A DNA stretch of 64,000 bases from Rosettibacter firmus. GTDB lineage: Bacteria > Bacteroidota > Ignavibacteria > Ignavibacteriales > Melioribacteraceae. The stretch's first letter is position 1. Every line of letters begins with the position of its first letter. The translations under genes were made by a program, and so were the position numbers. This document shows positions 46,550 through 54,970 of the stretch, in pieces. The notes under the pieces were generated by a model that worked only from the letters and a program-made list of their open reading frames with translations, did no database searches and was not told where the DNA came from. Location of the stretch: assembly GCF_036860695.1 (NCBI RefSeq), contig NZ_JAYKGJ010000002.1, positions 564,001 to 628,000 of the forward strand, in the 5' to 3' direction.

Positions 46550-47208
46550 TATTCAATCATGTAGATTTTAGTTACGATAATCAACCTGTATTTCAGGATT
46601 TGAATTTGCAGATTGATCAAGGAGAATTTGTTTTCTTGATAGGGAAAAGTGGAGTAGGTAAAACAACTTTATTAAAATTAATTTATATGGACTGCTTTCC
46701 ACAATCAGGTTATGTTCAGGTTGGTGATTATTCATCAGAAACAATTACACTAAAAGAAATTCCTTTTTTAAGAAGAAAGCTTGGTATAATCTTTCAGGAT
46801 TTTCAATTGTTAACAGATAGAAGTGTTTATGATAATCTGGCTTTTGTGCTTGAAGTAATTGGTACTCCCAAAAGAGAAATTAAAAAGAAAATATTCTATG
46901 CTCTATCAGAAGTTGGTTTAACTCATAAGCAAAATAATATGCCTGATGAACTTTCAGGTGGAGAGCAACAAAGAGTAGCAATTGCAAGAGCAATAATAAA
47001 CGATCCATTTTTAATATTAGCCGACGAACCAACAGGTAATTTAGATCCAGATACAGCAGATGAAATACTGGGAATATTAAAAAAAATAAATTCGCGTGGC
47101 ACTTCTGTAATTTTTGCCACGCATAATTATGAACTCGTTCGTTCTTTTGATACTAAAATTATTAAACTCGAAAATGGAAAAGCTGTAAAAGTTATTTTAA
47201 AAAGGTAA
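46543..47208 (+). CDS. ftsE: Cell-division ATP-binding protein FtsE
   Basis: 221 residues, ABC ATPase of the FtsEX complex that controls peptidoglycan hydrolases during division. Walker A is [33 protein letters not shown] is a FtsE-type Q-loop stretch; the signature is [16 protein letters not shown] and Walker [15 protein letters not shown]. The length and sequence match FtsE more than LolD. The cognate permease ftsX is not adjacent: the next gene is convergent adk, four bases away. ATG overlaps the methyltransferase by seven bases. Confidence 0.88.
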   Translation: MLIFNHVDFSYDNQPVFQDLNLQIDQGEFVFLIGKSGVGKTTLLKLIYMDCFPQSGYVQVGDYSSETITLKEIPFLRRKLGIIFQDFQLLTDRSVYDNLAFVLEVIGTPKREIKKKIFYALSEVGLTHKQNNMPDELSGGEQQRVAIARAIINDPFLILADEPTGNLDPDTADEILGILKKINSRGTSVIFATHNYELVRSFDTKIIKLENGKAVKVILKR

Positions 47209-47212
47209 ATAT

Positions 47213-47860
47213 CTAATTAACTTTTAATTTCTCTAAAATATCTTTAGTAACATCTTCAATTGGTTGAGTACCATCTACTTCTATAATTATCGCTTTATCT
47301 TTATAATAATTAAATACTGGTGCAGTTGTTTCGTGATAAACCTGTAATCTTTTCTTTATTACTTCTTCGTCATCATCTTTTCTTTTTACATAACTATTTA
47401 ATTCACCACAAACAGAGCATTTAAAATTATCTGTTACTTCATTTTTATTTAAGATATTTCCACATTTGTTGCATACTAAACGGTTACTCAATCTACTAAT
47501 AATTACATTATCATCTGCATTTAGTTTAATTAGATAAAGTTGTTCGTTGCTAATTTCTAAAAGAATTTTGTTTAAGATTTCTGCTTGATTAATAGTTCTC
47601 GGGAAACCGTCTAATATAAATCCATTTTTGCATCTCTCATCTTTTAATGTTTCTTTTACAATTCCACCAACTATTTCGTCAGGCACAAGACCACCACTTT
47701 GAACTATTTCTTTTGCTTTTAAACCCATTTCAGTTTCATTTTTTATTGCTTCACGAAGTATATCTCCTGTGGAGATATGTGCTAAATTTAATTTTGCTGC
47801 TAATAATTTTGCTTGAGTTCCTTTCCCCACACCGGGAGCTCCAAATATAATGATTTGCAT
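47213..47860 (-). CDS. adk: Adenylate kinase, zinc-LID type
   Basis: 215 residues. Interconverts ATP, AMP and ADP. P-loop IIFGAPGVGKGTQAKLLA, AMP-site HISTGDILREAI and ILDGFPRTINQAEI are present. The LID has LVCNKCGNIL and KCSVCGELN, a four-Cys zinc site found in the long-type enzymes of Gram-positives and several other phyla. It is convergent with ftsE with only four bases between stops. 72 bp separate it from tadA upstream. Confidence 0.96.
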   Translation of the reverse strand: MQIIIFGAPGVGKGTQAKLLAAKLNLAHISTGDILREAIKNETEMGLKAKEIVQSGGLVPDEIVGGIVKETLKDERCKNGFILDGFPRTINQAEILNKILLEISNEQLYLIKLNADDNVIISRLSNRLVCNKCGNILNKNEVTDNFKCSVCGELNSYVKRKDDDEEVIKKRLQVYHETTAPVFNYYKDKAIIIEVDGTQPIEDVTKDILEKLKVN

Positions 47861-47932
47861 AGGCCTTATTATTTATTAGTTTTTAAAAAAATTACTGCAA
47901 AAATAATTAGATAGTTTCGATTGACAAAATTA

Positions 47933-48400
47933 TTAAGTTGAATTGCGTTTAGACTGGAAAAATTTTTCTAATAGATTTTTTGATTCATCAGCATATATTC
48001 CAGAATATACATTTGGTTTGAAATTATATTTATTACTTTCAATTAAATTAAAAAGTGAACCACATGCACCAAACTTAGGTTCATATGTTCCAAAGTAAAT
48101 ATTTTTTATTCTGGAAAGAAGAATTGCACCCGTACACATTATACATGGTTCTGCAGTTACATAGAGATCACATTCATTTAATCTCCAGTTTTGTAAGTAA
48201 TTTGAAGCTGCAGTTATTGCAATCATTTCTGCATGTGCTGTTGCATCTTTTAGTCTTTCAGTTTGATTATAACCTCTGGCAATAATTTTATCTTGATATA
48301 CAATAACCGCTCCGATAGGGACTTCATTTTCGTTGAGAGCTTTTTCTGCTTCTTGAAGAGCAGCAAACATGAATTTATAAGTTTGTTCAGAGAATAGCAT
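47933..48400 (-). CDS. tadA: tRNA-specific adenosine deaminase
   Basis: 155 residues from the ATG at 48398-48400. Deaminates A34 to inosine in tRNA-Arg(ACG). Zinc motifs: ATAHAEMIAI (His and catalytic Glu) and EPCIMCTGAIL (two Cys). The frame remains open upstream to 48445, but that would run into the tRNA-Arg gene and adds RVRILPGVQIHSNC, read from tRNA sequence; I reject it. Only 18 bases separate the tRNA 3' end from this ATG, with no Shine-Dalgarno visible. Confidence 0.93.
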   Translation of the reverse strand: MLFSEQTYKFMFAALQEAEKALNENEVPIGAVIVYQDKIIARGYNQTERLKDATAHAEMIAITAASNYLQNWRLNECDLYVTAEPCIMCTGAILLSRIKNIYFGTYEPKFGACGSLFNLIESNKYNFKPNVYSGIYADESKNLLEKFFQSKRNST

Positions 48401-48418
48401 ACAATTAGAATGAATTTG

Positions 48419-48492
48419 TACGCCCGGAAGGATTCGAACCCTCAACCCTGTGATCCGAAGTCACATGCTCTATCCAGTTGAGCTACGGGCGC
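48419..48492 (-). tRNA. tRNA-Arg (anticodon TCG)
   Basis: 74 bases on the minus strand beginning GCGCCCGTAGCTCAACTGGA. Acceptor stem GCGCCCG/CGGGCGT closes with a G-U first pair; D arm GCTC...GAGC; anticodon stem TGTGA/TCACA with loop CTTCGGA giving anticodon TCG; T arm with GGTTCGAATCC. G37 after a NCG anticodon is as expected for Arg. CCA is not encoded. tadA is directly downstream in the same direction. Confidence 0.95.
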
Positions 48493-48657
48493 ATGGTTAA
48501 TTATAGGTTTTAAAAATTTCTATATGTAAAAATATTGCAGCGATTATAAATTTCCAAAAAATGATAATCGAGTTTTTAAATTCATAAAATAATTTAAATA
48601 TTTTAACTGCAACTTATCTTTTCATTATTTATCTTTGTTCAAACAATCTCTATTCAA

Positions 48658-49389
48658 ATGCAAGAATCTTATCATAAATGGCACTCACAATATCTCAATC
48701 ATAATCTCGAAATGCTTGTATTTGGTTCTTATGGTTATCCCATTATTCTTTTTCCAACTGAGAAAGGGAAATATTATGATTGTAAAAATTTTAGTTTAAT
48801 TACGTCAATTCAACATTTCATAGAAGAAGGTAAAATAAAAATTTATTGTCCAGAAGTTATTGATTCAGAAAGCTGGTATAATTTTGATATTCAACCTGCT
48901 GAACGTGTTAAGAAACATATCATATACGAAAAAGTGATTTTAAATGATGTACTTGAATTTGCTAAGTATGAGACTGAACAAAAATTTGTTGGTGTTGCAG
49001 GTTGTAGTTTTGGTGGCTACCATGCTATCAATTTAGCATTTCGTCATCCAGATAAAATTAGTTCTGTAATCTCTATGGGAGGCTTTTTTGATATCAAACA
49101 ATTTATTTATGGTTATTATGATGATAATTGTTATTTCAATAATCCACCGGATTATATGCCAAATTTAGAAGATGAATGGTATCTTGAAAAAATACGAACA
49201 ATGAAAATATTTATTGGCACTGGTGAATTTGATTTTACAATTAATGAGAATAAAAAATTGAGTGATATATTAACATCAAAAAGTATTAATCATAGTTTTA
49301 ATATCTATAATGCAGGAAAACATGATTGGGAAACATGGAAAATTATGTTTGTAGATTATGTATCAAAAATTCTTGAAAGCAACAAGTAA
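48658..49389 (+). CDS. Esterase D/esterase-like alpha/beta hydrolase
   Basis: 243 residues. Alpha/beta hydrolase of the esterase D (Esterase) family: GVAGCSFGGYHAINLAFRHP carries the nucleophile Ser in GxSxG form (GCSFG), DFTINENKKL holds a likely acid and AGKHDWETW the His. No signal peptide. Members hydrolyse S-formylglutathione, short acyl esters or sugar esters; the substrate here is unknown. A 165-bp gap with AT-rich sequence separates it from the divergent tRNA-Arg. ATG at 48658 is followed by MQESYHKWHS. Confidence 0.85.
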   Translation: MQESYHKWHSQYLNHNLEMLVFGSYGYPIILFPTEKGKYYDCKNFSLITSIQHFIEEGKIKIYCPEVIDSESWYNFDIQPAERVKKHIIYEKVILNDVLEFAKYETEQKFVGVAGCSFGGYHAINLAFRHPDKISSVISMGGFFDIKQFIYGYYDDNCYFNNPPDYMPNLEDEWYLEKIRTMKIFIGTGEFDFTINENKKLSDILTSKSINHSFNIYNAGKHDWETWKIMFVDYVSKILESNK

Positions 49390-49419
49390 CATATTTAAAA
49401 ACAAAAAATGAATTAGCAT

Positions 49420-50760
49420 ATGCAGGGAATTGAAAATTTATTAAATCAAATTAGCAATTTTATATGGGGAATTCCCTTATTAATTCTTCTTTTTGGCACT
49501 CATATTTTTTTAACTATTAGATTAAAGTTTATTCAAAGATATATATTAAAAGCAATTAGAATTTCATTATCAAAAGAAAAAGAAGGCCTGGGAGATATAA
49601 GTCAATTTGGAGCTGTTACAACTGCCCTGGCTGCAACAATTGGAACAGGAAATATTGTTGGTGTATCAACAGCTATTGCTTCTGGTGGTCCGGGTGCTGT
49701 TTTATGGATGTGGCTTACTGGAGTTTTTGGAATAGCAACAAAATATTCAGAAGCATTATTGTCAGTAAAATATAGAATTATTACAGATGATGGTTCTATG
49801 GCTGGTGGTCCAATGTATGTTCTTGAAAGAGGTATGAACAACAAAATACTGGCAATTATTTTTGCAATTTTTACATCAATTACTGCTTTTGGAATTGGAA
49901 ATATGGTACAGGCAAATTCAATATCACAATTAGTAAACGAAACTTTTAATATACCTTTGTGGGTAACAGGTATAATTTTAGCAAGTTTAACTGCACTGGT
50001 TATTATTGGTGGAATAAAATCCATTGCAAAGGTATGTGAGATGTTAGTTCCTTTTATGGCAATTTTTTATGTAGCTGGATGCATAATACTTTTAATAATT
50101 AATTATAGCACAATACCACAATCAATTTTTTTAATAATTAAAAGTGCTTTCACCGGACACGCAGTAGTTGGAGGGTTTTTAGGTGCTGGTGTAAAAGAAG
50201 CTATTAGATTTGGAATCGCACGTGGCTTATTTTCAAATGAGTCTGGATTAGGGAGTGCTCCAATTGTTGCCGCAGCTGCTCAAACAAAAAATTCTGTAAG
50301 ACAGGCACTCGTTTCTTCTACTGGCACTTTCTGGGATACTGTTGTTGTTTGTGCATTTACTGGTCTTGTTGTTGTTAATTCTTATGAATGGACTAAAGGT
50401 TATAATGGAGCAATTCTTACCAAAGTAGCTTTCTCCGATATTTCTTTAATAGGACCAATATTATTAACTGTGGGCTTATTAACTTTTGTCTTTTCAACAA
50501 TTCTTGGCTGGTCATACTATGGAGAAAAAGCAATTGAATATCTATTTGGTAAAAAATTTATTAAAACTTATCGATGGCTTTGGGTAATTTTTGTTTTTAT
50601 TGGAAGTGTTATGACTTTGAATATTGTTTGGTCATTTGCTGATATTACTAATGCTTTAATGGCATTGCCCAATTTAATTGCTCTTATTTTTCTAAATAAA
50701 ATTATAGTTAAAGAGACAAAGAAATTTTTATGGGATGGAAATATTGAAATGAGTGAATAA
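49420..50760 (+). CDS. Sodium:alanine symporter family protein (AGCS)
   Basis: 446 residues, about eleven helices. The AGCS signatures are GAVTTALAATIGTGNIVGVS, ASGGPGAVLWMWLTGVFG, and SMAGGPMYVLERGM, with GLFSNESGLGSAPIVAAAA later. These transporters import alanine or glycine with Na+. ATG is preceded by no strong ribosome site. Thirty bp after the esterase gene; there is no metabolic link to it. Well-conserved, so the family call is firm; the amino acid is inferred. Confidence 0.93.
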   Translation: MQGIENLLNQISNFIWGIPLLILLFGTHIFLTIRLKFIQRYILKAIRISLSKEKEGLGDISQFGAVTTALAATIGTGNIVGVSTAIASGGPGAVLWMWLTGVFGIATKYSEALLSVKYRIITDDGSMAGGPMYVLERGMNNKILAIIFAIFTSITAFGIGNMVQANSISQLVNETFNIPLWVTGIILASLTALVIIGGIKSIAKVCEMLVPFMAIFYVAGCIILLIINYSTIPQSIFLIIKSAFTGHAVVGGFLGAGVKEAIRFGIARGLFSNESGLGSAPIVAAAAQTKNSVRQALVSSTGTFWDTVVVCAFTGLVVVNSYEWTKGYNGAILTKVAFSDISLIGPILLTVGLLTFVFSTILGWSYYGEKAIEYLFGKKFIKTYRWLWVIFVFIGSVMTLNIVWSFADITNALMALPNLIALIFLNKIIVKETKKFLWDGNIEMSE

Positions 50761-50798
50761 TAAAATAATTAAATCAATAAATTGTGTGGAGTTTTATT

Positions 50799-53700
50799 AT
50801 GAATAAAAATTCATTGATATTAAAATTAATTATGCTACTTGTGTTCTTTACTAATTTAGTAGCAAAACAAAATGAAGCTCGACTACTTCGTTTCCCAGCA
50901 ATTCATGGTGATAAAATTGTTTTTACTTATGCAGGTGATTTGTATTCTGTTGATTCAAAAGGAGGAGTAGCACGCAAATTAACTAATGATATTGGTTATG
51001 AAATGTTTGCAAGATTTTCTCCAGATGGTAAACATATAGCTTTTACAGCTCAGTACGATGGAAACACAGAAGTTTATTTAATGCCTTCAGAAGGAGGAAT
51101 ACCAAAAAGATTAACTGTTACTGCTACACTCAATCGAGATGATGTATCGGATCGAATGGGACCAAATAATATTGTAATGTGTTGGAAAGATAATGAGACA
51201 ATTATCTATCGGTCAAGATGGAGAGAGTTTAATGACTTTAAAGGACAGCTTTATGAAGTTTCAATAAATGGTGGCTTATCAAAACAATTACCTTTACCAA
51301 GAGGAGGCTTTTGTTCATTCTCACCTGATAAATCTGAATTAGCTTATAATAGAGTTTTCAGAGAATTTAGAACATGGAAAAGATATCGTGGTGGACAGGC
51401 AGACGATATATGGATTTATAATTTTAAAACCAAGAAAACAATTAATATAACCAATAATCCTGCTCAGGATATTATTCCAATGTGGAAAGATAATTTTATT
51501 TATTTTATTTCTGATAGAGATGGTCGTTTCAATTTGTATTCTTATAACATTAATACAAAAGAAACAAAAAAGCTTACAGATTTTACAGATTATGATATAA
51601 AATTTCCTTCACTGGGAGATAATGCAATAGTATTTGAAAATGGAGGATACATTTATAAATTCGATTTTAAAACTCAAAAGGCAGAAAAAGTTACAATTTA
51701 TTTAAATGAAGATTTTGATATTGGAAGAGGTGGTTTAATTGATGTAAGTAAGAATGTAACAAACTATGAAATTTCTCCTGATGGTAAACGTGCATTATTT
51801 GGTACTCGTGGAGAAATATTCACTGTACCTGCAAAAAATGGTTCTACAAGAAATCTAACAAATACTTCTGGAATTCATGAAAGAAATTCAAAATGGTCTC
51901 CAGATGGTAAATGGATCGCATTTATTTCAGATAAAACAGGTGAAGATGAAATTTATATAATCCCACAAGATGGAAAAGGAGAACCTGTACAACTTACATT
52001 CAACAGTAATAATTATAAATATGAAGTAAAATGGTCTCCAGATAGCAAGAAAATTTTATGGAATGATAGATTACAAAGATTGTTCTATGTAGATATTGAA
52101 ACTAAAAAAGTAACATTGGTTGATAAATCCGATGCATGGGAAATTACAAGTTTTGCCTGGTCACCAGATAGCAGGTGGATTGCATATGCAAAACCTGAAG
52201 ATAGATCTTTTACAAAAATTTATATCTATTCACTTGATGAAAATAAATCATATGAGATTACAGATAGCTGGTACGATTCATATGGACCAGAATTTAGTGA
52301 TGATGGTAAATATTTATATTTTATCTCCGAGAGAACATTTAATCCAAGATATGGACAAACAGAGTTTAATCACATTTATACTGATATGGCAAAAATTTAT
52401 TTTGTAACATTAGCAAAAGATACAAAATCACCATTTGAGCCAAAGAGTGATGAAGTAACAATTAAAGATAATGATAAATCAACTAATGATGTTGATAAGA
52501 ATAAAGAAAAGAAAGAATCTAAAACTACTTTTATAAAAATTGATTTTGATAATATTAAAAATAGAATTGCAGAAGTAACACCAGAAGGTTCAACATATTG
52601 GGGAATAACATCTGCAGGTGAAAAAATTTATTATATGAAACGAAGTTCGACTGATAAAAAATCAAAATTAGCATTATATGATTTAGAAAAGAAAAGTGAA
52701 ATAGAACTGGGTGAAGCTGATGGGTTTGAAATTTCAATGGATAAGAAAAAAATGATTGTTGGAAATCAAAATTCTTATTACATAATTGATCTTCCTAATA
52801 CAAAACTCGAACTAAAAGAAAAACTATCACTTGAGGATCTAAAAATTAATCTTGATCGATATGCAGAATGGCATCAAATATTTAATGAATGCTGGAGACA
52901 AATGCGAGATTTCTTTTTCGATCCAAATATGCATGGTGTTGATTGGGAAAAAGTAAAGAAAAATTATGAACCACTTGTTGATTATGTTAATCATCGTGCA
53001 GATTTAACTTATATAATTGGCGAGATGATAGGTGAATTAAATATTGGTCATACATATGTTGGTGGAGGCGATTATCCAAAACCAGATAAAATTAAATTAG
53101 GCTTACTTGGTGCAGAATTAGAACGCGATAATGCAACAAAATTTTATAAGATTAAAAAAATTCTTAAAGGACAAAACTGGGATAAAAATCTTCGTTCACC
53201 ATTAACAGAAATTGGTGTAAATGTAAAAGAAGGTGAATATATTATTGCAGTCAATGGAAAACTTACTAACCAAATGAATGATATTTATGAATCTTTAATT
53301 AATACAGCCAATAAACAAGTAACATTAACAATAAACTCTCTTCCTAAAATAGAAGGGAGTAGAGAAACCACAGTAGTTCCAATTGATAATGAACAACCAC
53401 TCTATTATTTAAATTGGGTTGAAAATAATATAGAAAAAGTAAATAAAGCTACAAATGGAAGAGTTGGATACATTCATATTCCTGATATGGGCATTAATGG
53501 ATTAAATCAATTTGCAAAACTTTATTATCCACAATTAAAGAAAGAAGCATTAATTATAGATGATAGAGGAAACGGGGGTGGGAATGTATCACCAATGATA
53601 TTAGAAAGATTAAATAGAAAACTACAAATGATAACTATTGCAAGAAATACAAAACCAAATGTAGATCCATCAGGAACACATTATGGACCAAAAGTACTAT

Positions 53701-54065
53701 TGCTGGATGAATATTCAGCATCAGATGGAGATATTTTTCCGTATCGATTCAGACAGGCAAAACTTGGTAAGTTAATTGGAAAGAGGTCCTGGGGTGGAGT
53801 TGTAGGAATTAGAGGAACACTACCACTTCTCGATGGTGGTTTTCTAAATAAACCAGAATTTTCTCGATACGACATTGAAGGAAAAGAATGGATAATGGAA
53901 GGATATGGAGTTGAACCAGATATAATTGTTGATAACGATCCAGCAATGGAATTTGAAGGAATTGATGAGCAATTAAATAAAGCCATAGAAGTAATTATGG
54001 AGGAATTAAAAAACAATCCTCCAAAAATTGCTCCACCACCTCCATATCCTGATAAAAGTAAATAA
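50799..54065 (+). CDS. Tricorn-protease homologue, S41 peptidase
   Basis: 1,088 residues from ATG 50799, supported by GGAG at 50788-50791; a GTG at 50784 would overlap that site. Leader KLIMLLVFFTNLVAK is a signal peptide. The first ~600 residues are a beta-propeller of WD40/TolB-like repeats (SPDGKHIAFTAQYDGNTEVY, SPDGKWIAFISDKTGEDEIY). Then a linker with a charged region, the C1 helices (FNECWRQMRDFFFDPNMHGV), the catalytic His in LNIGHTYVGGGDYP, a PDZ-like domain and the S41 core with RGNGGGNVSPM and YSASDGDIFPY holding the Ser. Tricorn degrades oligopeptides in Archaea; the leader suggests a periplasmic or surface location. Confidence 0.93.
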   Translation: MNKNSLILKLIMLLVFFTNLVAKQNEARLLRFPAIHGDKIVFTYAGDLYSVDSKGGVARKLTNDIGYEMFARFSPDGKHIAFTAQYDGNTEVYLMPSEGGIPKRLTVTATLNRDDVSDRMGPNNIVMCWKDNETIIYRSRWREFNDFKGQLYEVSINGGLSKQLPLPRGGFCSFSPDKSELAYNRVFREFRTWKRYRGGQADDIWIYNFKTKKTINITNNPAQDIIPMWKDNFIYFISDRDGRFNLYSYNINTKETKKLTDFTDYDIKFPSLGDNAIVFENGGYIYKFDFKTQKAEKVTIYLNEDFDIGRGGLIDVSKNVTNYEISPDGKRALFGTRGEIFTVPAKNGSTRNLTNTSGIHERNSKWSPDGKWIAFISDKTGEDEIYIIPQDGKGEPVQLTFNSNNYKYEVKWSPDSKKILWNDRLQRLFYVDIETKKVTLVDKSDAWEITSFAWSPDSRWIAYAKPEDRSFTKIYIYSLDENKSYEITDSWYDSYGPEFSDDGKYLYFISERTFNPRYGQTEFNHIYTDMAKIYFVTLAKDTKSPFEPKSDEVTIKDNDKSTNDVDKNKEKKESKTTFIKIDFDNIKNRIAEVTPEGSTYWGITSAGEKIYYMKRSSTDKKSKLALYDLEKKSEIELGEADGFEISMDKKKMIVGNQNSYYIIDLPNTKLELKEKLSLEDLKINLDRYAEWHQIFNECWRQMRDFFFDPNMHGVDWEKVKKNYEPLVDYVNHRADLTYIIGEMIGELNIGHTYVGGGDYPKPDKIKLGLLGAELERDNATKFYKIKKILKGQNWDKNLRSPLTEIGVNVKEGEYIIAVNGKLTNQMNDIYESLINTANKQVTLTINSLPKIEGSRETTVVPIDNEQPLYYLNWVENNIEKVNKATNGRVGYIHIPDMGINGLNQFAKLYYPQLKKEALIIDDRGNGGGNVSPMILERLNRKLQMITIARNTKPNVDPSGTHYGPKVLLLDEYSASDGDIFPYRFRQAKLGKLIGKRSWGGVVGIRGTLPLLDGGFLNKPEFSRYDIEGKEWIMEGYGVEPDIIVDNDPAMEFEGIDEQLNKAIEVIMEELKNNPPKIAPPPPYPDKSK

Positions 54066-54091
54066 AAGTATAGTTATGATTTATTGAAATC

Positions 54092-54118
54092 TTGCTTATA
54101 TGTGGTATTAAATATAAT
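54092..54118 (+). promoter_or_regulatory. Candidate tRNA-Leu promoter
   Basis: TATAAT at 54113-54118 lies 20 bases before the tRNA; TTGCTT at 54092-54097 is 15 bp upstream, a short spacing. The -10 is perfect but the -35 is poor, so this is only a suggestion. Confidence 0.35.
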
Positions 54119-54137
54119 TTTGCAATGCTTCATTTGT

Positions 54138-54224
54138 GCCGAAGTGGCGGAATTGGTAGACGCGCTGGACTCAAAATCCAGTGGAGCTCAAAACTCCGTG
54201 CCGGTTCGAGTCCGGCCTTCGGTA
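54138..54224 (+). tRNA. tRNA-Leu (anticodon CAA)
   Basis: 87 bases beginning GCCGAAGTGGCGGAATTGGT, with acceptor GCCGAAG/CTTCGGT, anticodon stem CTGGA/TCCAG with loop CTCAAAA (anticodon CAA), a variable arm of leucine type (GGAGCTCAAAACTCC) and T arm GGTTCGAGTCC. The long variable arm confirms a class II tRNA. CCA is not encoded. Reads UUG codons. Confidence 0.95.
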
Positions 54225-54246
54225 CAAGTCTTACAAGTATTTATAC

Positions 54247-54459
54247 ATGTATTATACCTACGCAATAAAAAGTAAAGTACACAATTACATTTATGTTGGT
54301 ATAACTAATAATCTACAAAGAAGAATTTCACAGCATAATAAAGGATATAACCGTTCAACGAAACCACATAGACCTTTTGAATTAATTTATTATGAAGTAT
54401 TCCCTGATAGAGAAAAGGCACATCAAAGAGAGAAATATAAGTCGGGTGTATATAATTAA
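54247..54459 (+). CDS. Short GIY-YIG nuclease-like protein
   Basis: 70 residues from ATG 54247, 22 bases after the tRNA; the frame extends back into the tRNA but I start at MYYTYAIKSK. GIY-YIG core is visible: YYTYAIKS (GIY), NYIYVGITNNLQRRISQHN (YIG and Arg), STKPHRPFELIYYEVF, KAHQREKYKSG. The end KSGVYN stops where family members of about 80-95 residues continue (EKYLKSGxGREFL), so it is slightly short, one residue having been lost in EKY-KSG. Typical of the YhbQ/UPF0213 group; cellular role unknown. It has no ribosome site of note. Confidence 0.7.
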   Translation: MYYTYAIKSKVHNYIYVGITNNLQRRISQHNKGYNRSTKPHRPFELIYYEVFPDREKAHQREKYKSGVYN

Positions 54460-54460
54460 T

Positions 54461-54474
54461 TTCTAATATTAGAA
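54461..54474. repeat. 14-bp palindrome after the GIY-YIG gene
   Basis: TTCTAATATTAGAA is a perfect palindrome two bases after the stop of the short GIY-YIG gene. It is AT-rich and may be incidental or a recognition site. Confidence 0.5.
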
Positions 54475-54591
54475 TCAGATCTCTATGCTATCCATCAACC
54501 GAAAGATAGACTTGTTTATTGATAGGTAAAACTACTTAACAGTATTAAATTCAACACTGACTTCTTGTTATTGAGATAAGATAAATCACAT

Positions 54592-54612
54592 TTTATAATT
54601 TTCAATTATAAA
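54592..54612. repeat. 9-bp hairpin, possible terminator
   Basis: TTTATAATT (54592-54600) pairs exactly with AATTATAAA (54604-54612) around the three-base loop TTC. The stem is all A and T. No T tract follows on the plus strand (GAGTGG); on the minus strand GTGATTTATC follows. Termination is uncertain. Confidence 0.4.
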
Positions 54613-54670
54613 GAGTGGATTCTTACTTTATATTGTTTGGAATAAGGTGAGAATATAATTTTAATTACAA

Positions 54671-54805
54671 TTAATTTTTAATTGATTTTTCATTTAGATA
54701 ATGAAAACCATTCTCATCTTCATAACCATATGGGGATTTCTTTATAACAAGCATTATTCCAACAAAGAATAATATTAAATAACCAATTAAATAATAAATA
54801 ATCAT
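54671..54805 (-). CDS. Possible 44-residue membrane peptide
   Basis: Minus-strand ATG at 54805 preceded by AAAAAGGCAATCCGT gives MIIYYLIGYLILFFVGIMLV, then KKSPYGYEDENGFHYLNEKS and IKN before TAA at 54671-54673. It has one strong membrane helix and a soluble tail with mixed polarity, which looks protein-like rather than random. It is divergent from the lacI-type gene. I recognise no family; possible only, as short AT-rich frames arise by chance. Confidence 0.4.
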   Translation of the reverse strand: MIIYYLIGYLILFFVGIMLVIKKSPYGYEDENGFHYLNEKSIKN

Positions 54806-54913
54806 ACGGATTGCCTTTTTTACTTTATTATCGTAAAGGCTTCAAAAAAGTTTAATATTTTTTTTAGTATTAATAATTTTTAAATAAAAAAATAAAAATG
54901 AATAAAATTCTAC

Positions 54914-54942
54914 TTGACAAAATAAAATAATAAAACTATATT
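54914..54942 (+). promoter_or_regulatory. Sigma70-type promoter of the LacI-family regulator gene
   Basis: TTGACA (54914-54919), 17-bp spacer and TATATT (54937-54942). Both boxes are close to consensus, the best in the window. The -10 box overlaps the operator, so the regulator should repress itself. The start ATG is 28 bp further on. Confidence 0.7.
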
Positions 54943-54957
54943 GCAATCGTTTGCAAT
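54940..54957. promoter_or_regulatory. LacI-type operator before the regulator gene
   Basis: ATTGCAA-TCGT-TTGCAAT, a perfect 7-bp inverted repeat around a central CG-containing tetranucleotide, close to the TGCAAACGTTTGCA type of LacI/GalR-family sites. It overlaps the -10 box. Similar sites lie at 55991 and 63848. Confidence 0.75.
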
Positions 54958-54970
54958 TGGACTATTTTAT

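Larger units (their letters stand above)
54460..54940. other. Intergenic region between GIY-YIG gene and lacI-type regulator
   Basis: 481 bp. It contains a 14-bp palindrome (54461-54474), a hairpin (54592-54612), a possible 44-residue gene on the minus strand (54671-54805) and, at its right end, the regulator's promoter (54914-54942, running two bases past this region). The stretch 54475-54590 shows only AT-rich sequence with weak inverted repeats (CTATC/GATAG) and no frame of note. Confidence 0.6.

Noticed and set aside
48401-48445. Fifteen-residue N-terminal extension of TadA
   Set aside because: It would be read from the tRNA-Arg gene; the ATG at 48400 matches the usual TadA start.
48541-48570. 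CGATTAT ... ATAATCG inverted repeat before the esterase gene
   Set aside because: Only 7 bp with a 16-base spacer in AT-rich DNA; chance is plausible and no regulator is nearby.
49602-50024. 140-residue minus-strand open frame opposite the alanine symporter gene
   Set aside because: Antisense shadow; no ribosome site or domain.
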